This document shows positions 38,501 to 50,500 of a stretch of DNA of 64,000 nt, piece after piece. The notes under the pieces were generated by a model. The model worked only from the letters and a program-made list of their open reading frames with translations, did not search any database and was not told where the DNA came from. Every line of letters starts with the position of its first letter. The first letter of the stretch is position 1. This DNA comes from Achatina immaculata. Taxonomy: Eukaryota; Mollusca; Gastropoda; Stylommatophora; Achatinidae. The position numbers were made by a program, and so were the translations under genes. The stretch is from positions 4,767,531 through 4,831,530 of the forward strand of contig CM019713.1 in the NCBI GenBank assembly GCA_009760885.1, given 5' to 3'.

Positions 38501-41500
38501 GATGATGCAAATCCCACATTAGTGGTCAGTCATGAAAAGAGCTGTTTAGCAAAATGATGCTTGGCAAGAACTCACAACAGCTGATATCTCTCTACTTTAA
38601 AACTATCTTCTAAAATAAAAAGTGCCAATAATAGTTTTTTAAATTAGACATTCAAAGTGCCTAAAAGTTCTTAGCCGATTTATTAATTCTCTTATTAGCC
38701 TATGCTAAATAATTATCAAATATAAAACATTAAAAATTTTTTTTTTTCACTCATTCATTAAGTGCTGTGACAATTAACAATGGCAACTATAGTTGTAACT
38801 TTATGCTATCCTTGGTATTTCTAATTGTCCTCTTCACTGGCTTATAAGATCCCTGTGTGCTTTTTTTTTAAAAAATACTTTTTAACTGGTTTAAAAGAAG
38901 GCGATATATTATCTTCATTATTATTCAACCTAGTACTAGAAAAGGTAATCAGAAAAGTTCAAGAAGAAAGCAGCACAGAAGAACAAACTAAAATACTAGG
39001 ATACGCTGATGAAATCGACCTAGATGGGGAAACTATGCAAGAAGCCATCAATACTTATGTACACCTGAGAGATGTAGCACTAAAAGATAAGACAGAATAT
39101 ATAAAGGTATCAAGAGACTAGAGGCAGAACGATCCAGATTATATAAATGTTGGAGATATGATTATTAGGAAAGTAGAAACATACAAATATCTAGGCACAA
39201 CCTTCAACAGAAGCAACATAGTTAGACAGGAAATTAAAAGCAGAGTACAGATATCGAATTAAACATGCTTCATCTTACAACACCTGTTAAAATCTAAAAT
39301 CCTGTTCCAAAACACCAAAATAACAATTTACAAAACTATAAGACCAGACATCATTTATGGATCAGAAATTGCAGATCTTTGAGAACAAGATCCTAAGAAG
39401 AATCTCTGGGCCCATAAAGAATGCCAACAGTGGGGAGCTAGAAAGAACATGAATTGAGCACCTTATTTAAATCCCAATGAATTATCAATGTCTTGAAACT
39501 GAACAGACTACGCTGGCTGGGGCATATAGAAAGAATGGAAGAGAACACACAAATGAAAATGATGTATGCACAAGTGATGAGGGGAAACAGGACAAAACTG
39601 AGATGGAAAGACAACATAGAAGAGGATATAAAAGAAACTGGTGTCACCAAATGGAGAGAGAAGATTAGGAATAGAGAGGAATGGAGATGAACTTTATCTC
39701 CAGAAATGAGCCTTAATGGCTCAGAAGGCTGAAGAAGAAGAATTACTTTTTGAGAAAAGTCATGTCTTTGAAAGATGGACATTAGAGAAAACCTGAAAAC
39801 CACTGAAAAACTAAAGGAAGAAAGAAAGTGAGGGACGTTGTGTGCAAAGTAAAAAAAATAATGACAAACAATCTGTCATATAATTTTTTTTAAATGTTCT
39901 GCAAATTTCTCTGACAAGTTCTTCTGTTTTTTCAGGCTTCCTTAGTTCATGTTGTATTTTCAGGTTTCCTTAGTTCATGTTGCATCTTTCTCCAAAATCA
40001 CATCTCTAAGGCTTTCAATCCAATCTATCTGATTATTTTATGTGTTAACATAGCTGCACTTGGTGATGTGAATGAAATATAATGGAAATATCTCTATGTT
40101 CCTGCCACCAAACTGATTTATGAGCTACATAAACTTATAACACAATGTCCAGGTAAAAGCAATAATGGCTCAGAACGGACAGCAAAACAAACACCATGTC
40201 ACATGTGAACTCTCACCTCCTGTAGCTTATTATGCCTGAGATCCAACACACGCAGCTTGGTGAGTGAAACAAACGACTCTGGCAGGCTTGATATAGAATT
40301 CTCACTCAGGGCCAGGGTCATGAGGCCAGTCAACAAGCCCATTTCTGGGGGCAGGTATGTCAGCCTGTTACTGTACAGGTACAGCTCTGTTAACTGTGTC
40401 AGCTCCTTTATGCCGGTTGGCAACATGGATATCTGAAAAGTAGATATAATGTGCTTAAGTGTCTATAAATAAACTCAAAGGGCAATGATATTTAAGACAA
40501 ATGTCTCATAAAAGTCAGTGATAAAAAAAATGAAATTTAACTAAATCTAACAAGACACAGAAAGGGGCAGGCTTCAAAACAGAGAACATGAATAACAAAC
40601 AGGTTTTTTTAAAAAAAAAAGGTGGGTCACAGACAGTGACAAGATGACATAGTAGAAAAATCACCACACTGAGGATCAAGACCTGTGAGTAGAATGGCTG
40701 TTCTCACCTACTGACAATAGTGATATACAAATAATACTAATAAATGTACATGAAAGAAGAAAATAAAAGCAATAAATGATGAAAAAGCTCTCATAAGACA
40801 ACAACTGCAGAAAATGCTGCTATAAATGAGGTCAGTGTAGCAAAGAAATCACATACATACACACATACACTAAAAAAAAAAAAAAACAATCACAGACATA
40901 ACGTCATCTTCAGCTGGTTCAAATGAATGTTTCTTTGGAAAAACTGCCTATACCTGGGATTTACTTAGATCCAGTCTTGTGGCACCTTCCTCTTTACACT
41001 TTTTGAACTCTTTTGTAACATCCTGTGTGAAAAATTAATGCTGCGTTATTTCACTTCTTAAAAAATGTTATAAAACATTTTAATTTTTATATTAAACTGT
41101 GTATACAGAAACCACATAAGTATCAGAAAAAGTAAGAAAAGAGAAAACTAGAAAGAATGAGGCAATTTTGCTCCTTACACAGTAATCATTAACACTCTAA
41201 AACAGAAATTTTTTTTAAAATTTAACAAAGTTGCACAAAATAAAAATTTGCTATGAACTAAAATGTTAACATTTTAATTCATAGCAAATTTTTATTTCTT
41301 GTTCATATAGAAAATATATATGCCATATTTAGAATATGCAGCCTGGCTAGTTAAGTGGTTAGCCGCTCAGTTTACTAATCCAATGTTACCAGGCTCGAGA
41401 GCCAGTATAGTGATTTTTCTGGTACACGCCAGAAAGGCCTTGGGGTCCATCCAGCCTCTAAAAATGGGTACCAGAGAAATCTGGGAAGTTAAATGTTGCC

Positions 41501-44500
41501 AGGCATGATACTGACCATATCACACTTTTGTGTGCCAAAGGTCATGGAAATACGGGCCTAACACCTTATCCCTAATAAGACTTACTGGCATGAAAACAGG
41601 AATTAAAGAGGAAAAAGATATTTAGAATAAGCAAAATATATATGCTATATTTAGAATAAGCTAAATCTACATGCTATATTTAGAATACAGGAACCATTCA
41701 GTCATGTACAAGAAAAGCCAAATCATTAACTGATTTGCAGCCTCCACTTCTCAAAAATTAAAATCCTTTTCTCATGAAGTTTCAAATAGCAATGACCAAA
41801 TTCTTTCAGTTCTTCATTCATTCATTTGCATGTCCCCTGCGGAACTTTGGCTCCCTAACAGCACTCCTGTAGGCCTATAGGTTGTAAGCAAGATGGCCTG
41901 CTGCTGATGCATCCATTTGCAGATCATCAATGATGTCTAGTAGCCGTCTTCGCTTTGGTCTTCCTCTCTTTCTTTTTTCCCATTATGTACCCTTCCAAAA
42001 CGGTCTTCTCTAGATTATCATGACGTTTAATGTGTCCAAAATATTTAAGTTTTCAGTCCTTAGAGTATATAATAACAAATAAAAATAGAAACTGCCTGTT
42101 TTCCATGCAGTTTCCCAAAACACGAACATCAAAGGTGTTTGCTTTTTTTCCCTTCACATTCAAATGAAATTATTTTACAAACTTTCCTTCTAACTTATCA
42201 GTGTATGACAATCTGTTAATACAAAGATGATGGGGAAAAAAGTGAATATGTACAGACAGTTCAAATCCAAACAGTTACAAATGACCAGTTTTCAATAGCA
42301 CAAATAAAAACTGCTCCATTTATGGGAAGTCATGATCTCTGAAAATTTACAGGAGTACAAATCAAATTACACCAAGGCATGTGATGGACCACCAAATCTT
42401 GAAGATGAAATCATAGATAGCATCAAACACATGAAGAAAGGAAAAGCAACTGGGCTTGATAATATAACAATAGAAGAAATAGAGGCACTAGAGGAGACAG
42501 GAATAAAAATAATAACCAAGTTATTGAATGAATTTACAACAGTGGTTATATGCCCAGTGACTTGCTTAAATCCACGTTTATAGCACTACTAAAGAAACCA
42601 AGTGCAAAGGAATGTGATGACCACCGGACTATCAGCCTCTCATGTCACATAATGAAGCTACTTCTGAGAATCATTATAAGAAGAACAAGGAAAAAGATAA
42701 AAATGGAAATAACGGATGAACAGTTTGGATTTGTTGAAGGAAAGGGAACACACAATGCTATTTATGCTTTACGAACACTAACTAGCTTTAGAAGTACAGG
42801 AAGATCTCTACTTATGCTTCATTGATTACACCAAGGCATTCGACAAGGTGAAACATAATGAAATTATTAAAATGCTTGAAGACATCAGTATAGATGGCAA
42901 AGACCTGAGGATTGTAAAACATCTATACTGGCGGCAAGAAGCAGCAATTCAAGTTGAAAATAGAACTAGAAGATATCAACCTATAAAATAAGGGGTGCGA
43001 CAAGGATGTGTACTATCTCCAGACCTTTTTTCTCTGTATAGCGAGAATATTCTAAGAACAATCATCACAGAACCAGGCATAAAAATTGGAGGATACAATA
43101 TTAACAACCTTCGGTATGCTGATGACACAGTAATGATAGCTGAGAACTAACAAGACCTGCAAAATCTCTTGGATAAAGTCGCCAAGGAAAGTGAACAGAA
43201 AGGCCCTACTTTCAACATCAAAAACACAGAGACTATGGTTATATCTAAGAAACAGAATCCACCAGCATGCAGTATTAAATTAAACAGAACTATTCTAAAG
43301 CAGGTGCAGAAATTCAAATACCTTGGAGCAGTAATAACTTCAGATGGGAAATGCAGAACAGAAATTAGGAACAGAATAGGCCAAGCAAAGACTGCATTTC
43401 AGAGAATGAGAAACATTAACCAACGCATCCTTATCAATGAATGTTAGAAAACGAGTCCTAAAATGCTATATTGAACCTATCTTGTTATATGGAAGTGAAT
43501 CATGAACAACAGGCAAGTCTGCACAAAAATCATTGGAAGCAGCAGAAATGTGGTTTATTAGAAGAATGTTGCGAATCCCCTGGACAGCAAAAATAACTAA
43601 TGAAGAATGTATGAGAAGAGCTGGAGAGACAAAAAACCTTGTCAAAAAGATAAGAGAGAGACAACGTACTTTCATAGGACATGCAATGAGAAGAGGGGGC
43701 ATTGAAAATATTATAACAACAGGAAAAATAGAAGGAAGAAGATCAAGAGCAAGACCAAGAGAAATGATACTGGACAGTCTGACGGGATGGTGTGAGAGGA
43801 GATCACCAACTGAGCTGATGTCCTGCATGAAGGATCGGATACTCTGGAGAAGCATAATAGCCAACACCAGTCGGCACGGCACATGATGATGACAAGTCTA
43901 ACACAGACTTGAGAAGGATTCACTTCCTAGAGCATACATAAATGCACAAAAATAGGACTAACAACTTCTTCACTTGTTCGAACACATGACTTGTGACTCT
44001 GTTCAGTTTGCTGTATTTTAACTTTTTAACTATCACTAAAAACAAAATATTGGAGCTCAAAACAACTGAGTGTTTTATGACTTCTACAAAATCAGACTTG
44101 TTTCAAATGATACTGATTAGAGTTTTTTTTTTCAAAATATTATATTCCCCAAAATTTTGACACCCCTTGCAAGAGAATCTAAAACTGATATATCATCCTA
44201 TCAAAAAACCTAAAATCAAGATGTTACTTTGACAAAGAACTTAAACATGATATTACTCTTGCCAGAGAACCTGACATTTGAGAACAACCTGCCAGAAAAC
44301 CTGAAAATGAGATGTTAACCTGCCAGAGAAAACTCCAGGTGAGATGCTACCCTGCCACAGAACCTAAACATGGGATGCCACTCTGTTAGAAAACTTTTTA
44401 AAAAATGACATGTTACTCTGTCAGAGAAGCAGAAAATGAGATGTCAGCCTGCCTGGGAAACTAAAAAACCAATGATTGTAATAACAAATTTTATTTTGGA

Positions 44501-47500
44501 TGCTCTGAAGCTTCAGTGCTTTCTTACTCATAATACTGATATAAATATAAAATGGCTATTTTCATTTTTGAAGACAGGTATGAGGGGTGATTGATAAATT
44601 CTCAGATTATTTGTGAACAACTTTTTTGGGTTATTTCTCAACATAGTCTACTTGCAAGTTTATGCACTTAGCCCAGCAATCCTGGAGTATATGGATCTCT
44701 TCTTTGTAAAAGTCAGCATCTTGTGCTAGTAGAAAGTGGTCTACAGCATGAATGACATCATCATCTGAAGCAAATTTGCGACCACTGAGCACCTTTTTTC
44801 AGTTTGGTAAACAGGTAATAGTCTGAAGGGGCCAAATCTGGGGAATAAGGAGGATGTTCAAGAAGCTGGAAGCCGCACTCATGAATGGCAGCCATTGCCA
44901 CCGACGACTTGTGAACTGGAGCATTGTCTTGCTGAAAAATAGTTCCTCTTGTCACTTTCCCTTGACGCTTTTCCTTCAATTTGACCCGCAGCTGCTTCAC
45001 AAGATTAGCGTAATAGATCCAAGTGACCATTCTGCCCTTTTGAAGATAGTCTACCAATAGCACACCTTCTTAATCCCAAAAGATAGAAGCCATCACTTTG
45101 CTTGCAGCCAGAACCACCCTTGGTTTCTTTGGAGGTGAGGATCCATGATGTTACCACTGCTTTGACTGTTCTTTGGCTTCTGTTTGAAAATGATGAACCC
45201 AAGTCTCATCCATAGTCACAAATTGCTGTAGAAACTTTTCAGTATCTGCAGAAAAATATTGTCTCTTGAAATGTTGAGAAGCTGTTGTTTGTGATCAGCT
45301 CCAAGAAGTTTTGGGACCCATCAAACAGAGACCTTTGTCATTTGAAGATCATTGTGAATAATGGCATGAACACATTCCTGGGAGATGCCCAATTCAGTAG
45401 CAATGTACCACTCAGTTAGTTGTCGATCCTCCATTATTATGTCATGGATTCTGCCAGTGGTTTCATCTGTGGTTACCGTTCTTGGTCTTCCTGGACGGGG
45501 ATCATCTTCCAGATGAATGTAAAGATAGATCTTGAAAAAGATCTGGTGAAAGCAACATACAAAGAAATAGACGATAAAGTAGAAACTTCAACTAGAAAGG
45601 ATAAAAGAGAATACGTAAACAATATGGCGAAAGAGGCAGAGAAAGCAGCAAAAACAGGAGGCAGCAGCAAAACTTTATACAACATACAAAAGAGGCTAAC
45701 AGGTACTACTACATCTAAAGAAAGTCCAATCCTTAGCAAAACTGGAACTCTATTAACATCAAGTAAAGACCAAAAGCAAAGATGGGCTGAACACTTCCAA
45801 GAAATACTTAATCGGCCACACCCAAAAGAATTGATAAACCTTGAAACCGACTTACTAACCCCACGGCTAAATGTCAACCTAGATGAAATTACATTGCATG
45901 AAATTGAAACAGCAGTGAATTTAACAGCTAACAACAAAGCTGCAGGTGAAGATGAAATAACACCTGAAATGTTAAAAGCCATCAACAGTGACAATGTGAG
46001 ACAACTACAGAGAATGTTTAATAAGATTTGGAAAGAAGTAAAGGTCCCTTCTAAATGGAAAAAGGGAATCATTGTTAAAATATGGCAACCTTCGCAACTG
46101 TAACAACTGGAGAGGAGTAACCTTAGTATCAGTTGTGTCAAAAGTATTTTCCAAGGTCATTTTGAATAGACTTAAAGATACAGTGGATGCTGCAATGAGA
46201 GAAGAACAAGCAGGATTTCGAAAAGGGAGAAGCTGTCTCGACCAGATCTTTACTTTAAGAATAATACTTAAAGAACATACTGAAAAGCAGAAACCATTAA
46301 TACTGAACTTCATAGACTTTAAAAAAAGGCATTTGATAGCATACATAGATATTCATTGCAGAGAATTTTAAGTCTACATGGAATACCAACTAAATCTGTC
46401 AACATCATTAAGGACCTCTACAGTGGCTATGTTTGTGCAGTCAAAACAGAAGAAGGGATGAGCGAATGGTTCCATACTGAAACAGGTGTGAAACAAGGAT
46501 GTATACTATATCCTTTGCTTTTCGGAATTGCAACAGACTTCACAATCATAAAATGCGCACAGTTAACACAGGTATTGATGGGTACACGGGACCCAATTAC
46601 AAGATCTTGATTTTGCTGATGACATAACTCTTATCACTAATAATGTGAACTCCATGCAAGAAAAAAAAGATATCCTGTCTTCACTGGCTAGCAAAATAGG
46701 ACTTGAAATTAACAAAGACAAAACAAAAATAATGAAACTTTCCATTAATCAAAATGGAAAAATACATGTAGAAGAGATACATGTTGAAAAAGTCAATCAA
46801 TTTGTATACCTTGGCAGCTACATAGACAAGGATGGTGACAGAAAGGAAGTTAGAATTAGAATTGCAAAAGCAGCATCAATCTTAAAGAATCTTGAGAACA
46901 TATGGAATTCAAAAGTTATAAGCGCAAAAAAACAAGTTAAGACTATTCAGTTCAAATGTAATTTCCACCCTCATTTATGCATGTGAAAGCTGGAAAACAA
47001 CTAAAGAAATAGACAAGAAATTAGACTCTTTTGAAAACAAATGCATAAGGAAAATACTTGGCATGAAGTGGAATGATTTCAAGAACAATGCAGAGATAAG
47101 ACAGATGAACAAACAACAACCAGTCTCATGGGTGATCAGGAAAAAGAGACGGATATATGTTGGTCATGTGATGAGAAGAAACGATCAGAGAATCCCAAAA
47201 CAAGCTATCAAGTGGAACACAACAGGCCAAAGAAAAAAAGAGGCAGACCACGTGAAAGAGGACATTGTTAAGAGACGCCAAATAGGCACAAAATCCCTTG
47301 ATGAGGTTGAAAAGCTCACCGAAAACAGGAAAAACTGGAAAACTACCTTGCAAGCCCTATGTGACATTTAATGACACGATATAAGAACCATACAACACTA
47401 TGCCCTAACACTTTATCTTTTAATGAACTGTCGAAGCAGTCTCAGCTACTGTTTTGAACGGAATGGGTTGCTCAATGTCCAATGTAAAAACTGAACAGTA

Positions 47501-50500
47501 CATTCTATTAACGACAAGTGCTTAGTACAGACTACACGATCATTACAAATGTCTCAGAATTCTATCTCTCAAAAATATATTCATATTCAACAAAGCCAAG
47601 TAGGTTTATAGAATTGTTTTTGAGTATGTTCTGCCCTTTCTGTTGCCAAAATTCAGATCTAACCAAAAACACAAGATTGACTTACACAAGAAAAGCCTTG
47701 CTTACTCTGTCAATCACCTCTACAATAAGCTTCCATCCCAACCTAAAACTCACATGTGATATTTCTTCTTTCAACTGCAAACTTTTTCAGTACTATTGAT
47801 TTTGTTTACATAATTCCCCTGGGAACAACTGTGTTAAGAACACACTTATCTTAACATAGTGTTTGTGAGACAGGGAACATTGATCTGTTTGCTTAAAAAC
47901 TCTGACCTACTTCTGTAGCCCAGAAACCTGTAGTAATCAACACTAATTGTAACAGTTATTTTTGTAAAATGTAATATCAGGTTGGTGGATGGATAGGGAC
48001 ATGGAGATCACTGGCAGGGATGAGGAAAATCTGGTGTGAAACCACTGAATCCAGGACGTGACAAGCCTATGGGTCTTTACAACAATGGCTATCAGAATGA
48101 TGTAAACAAAACAGAGCCAGCAGACTATAGGTGGGGGGGAAAAGATATCGTTGGGGCACTCGTCGGATTCTCATCCCAAAGTCGGAGTGTCTCTGTGGAA
48201 CTGTCTCAAAGCCATCTGGCAGCCAGTATTGCATGTTGGGTCTGATGTGGAGAAGGGGCTTACATACAGCCACCAGAGAATGGAAAACAAAGTTTGGCCA
48301 GTCCAGCATACACCACTGTCTTTATGGCAATCCAAGCAAGACCACAATCTGCCCTAGCAAGGAAAGGTGCTGAAGTTGGAGGTACCCAGCCTAAAGGTGC
48401 ATCGCAAAAATCAAGGTACCATGCACTATTGGCAGTGTGCAAACGAAGAAGTTTACAAAACCATCCTCATAACTTTACTATTCCAGCATTCACCGCATGT
48501 GTACAGAATAGATGAATAATTCTCTTTCACGGATTTAATTTTCAACCTGTCTGTAATTGATGTGTAAGAATGTAAAATAATTCTATTGTATGTTTTATTT
48601 ATACATTACATTATTCAGTGTGTGGACATGAGGTAATACGAGTTGTTTATTTCATATTTACTATTGTTCTTTATATACATGTAATATTAGTACTAAATTG
48701 ATGCTGAATGACTGCATTAGACAGAAGTTTGACATGTGAAAAGCAAAATGTTAGGTGGGAGTGCAAACACAGTTTTTTCACCCTTTGAAAACACAAATTT
48801 GTTCTCTAATCTTTTTTTCATTTTCAGGAACTATGTAGTTCCAGAAACTTTGGGAAATAATGGGATTTCCAGCACATGTCACACAGTTAATATCACTGCT
48901 GTATTTAGGCCAACAGACAGCAGTAAGAATAAATGGTGAAACAACAACTTGGTTTGACATAAAACAAGGATATTGTCGCCTTACTTATTTAACTTGTATA
49001 CTGAAAATATGAGGAATGTTAGAGAAGATGAAGACAAAGAATATTATGATGCCAAAACAAGTGGAGGTTATGAAATACCAGAAATAAGATATGCTGATGA
49101 CACAGTATTACTGTCCACAACACAAAAAGGAATAGAAAAACTAATTATGTCAGTCCGTAAGAACAGCGAAAAGCAAAACCTCTATCTTAATGCGAAGAAA
49201 ACTAAACTGATGACAACTGACAAAACAAATCAGGCAGCTGATATATGTATCAATGAGGAAAAGCTGGAAGAAGTGGAGAGTTTTGAATATCTTGGATCAC
49301 TACTAACTAATAATGGAGATACAATGAGGGAAATTAAAGAGGACATTTACTGCTCTTCAGAAAGTAAAACAGCTAAAGGATCTCTGGAGAGGAACAGACA
49401 GAACTACACAAATAAGATTTTTAAGGGCAAGCATCTTTCCCATCGCAACATATGTCTGTGAGACGTGGACACTTAACAAAACAGCAGAGAAACACATAAA
49501 TGCCTTTGAGCGTAAATGCTACAGGAGAGTTCTTCAAATATCATGGACACAAAAAGGAACAAATATATCCACACTACAAGAACTTAATATTGAAGAAGGC
49601 TAGCTAGCAAAGAGAATTAAAAAGAGAAAACAAATATTTTGGACACAATGTAGTCTAGAGAAGACCGTCTTGGAAGGGTACATAATGGGAAAAAGAGAGG
49701 ATGACCAAGGCAAAGATGGCTGCAAGACATCGTTGATGATCTGCAAATGGATGTATCAGCAGCAGGCCATCTTACTCACAACCGAGAGGCCTACAGGAGT
49801 GCTGTTAGGGAGGCAGTTCCGCAAGGGACATGCAAATGAATGAATGTGGTTAAAACTGAGTCCTAAATACCCACTCTTATTTAGAGTTGCAAATACTGCC
49901 ATTAAATGCCAGCAAATGTTCACTCTGTTTAGACAAATCAAAGCCCAGTTTGAATTTGAAAAAAACAAAACAAAAAAAACCAACCCACCCACACATACAC
50001 ACAAAAGTACAACCTACCAAGTCTGCTTTAACTGATGGCCTCTGTGGGACACATATTTTAGGCTTGGTCTGGCCAGGCATGGTGACAGATACTTGCTTTT
50101 TCCCAGGATTGGAATCAAAGGCTAAGGAGGACATACTACTCTTCTTGTCCTGCATCTTATCATGGCAGAAAGAAAAGTTTTTGTTGTGGACCAGATCAGT
50201 AAGTACACACATAGTCATGCACGAACTTAGAGCATTAACTTAAACACTTTGAAGTCCAGCCATAAGTAAATCTGGCTGTAGGTAAATTGTTACAGAGTTC
50301 AGACAACAAGTACAGTTCACTACTACAATGTGCTACAAGATGAATAGATGCATCTATCATCATTTTAAAATGCAAATTACCACAGTATCTGTGTGGAAAT
50401 AAATCAGAAAATACAACATATTAAATAACACAGTCATACTGTTACAGCTTTTCAGCAACATGCAAAAATGTACAAAAAACATACACGCCCATATGTATAT

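Noticed and set aside
49877..50218. 113-codon minus-strand frame as a separate protein
   Set aside because: It is SHOC2 exon 2 extended into both introns; clear splice sites bound the exon.
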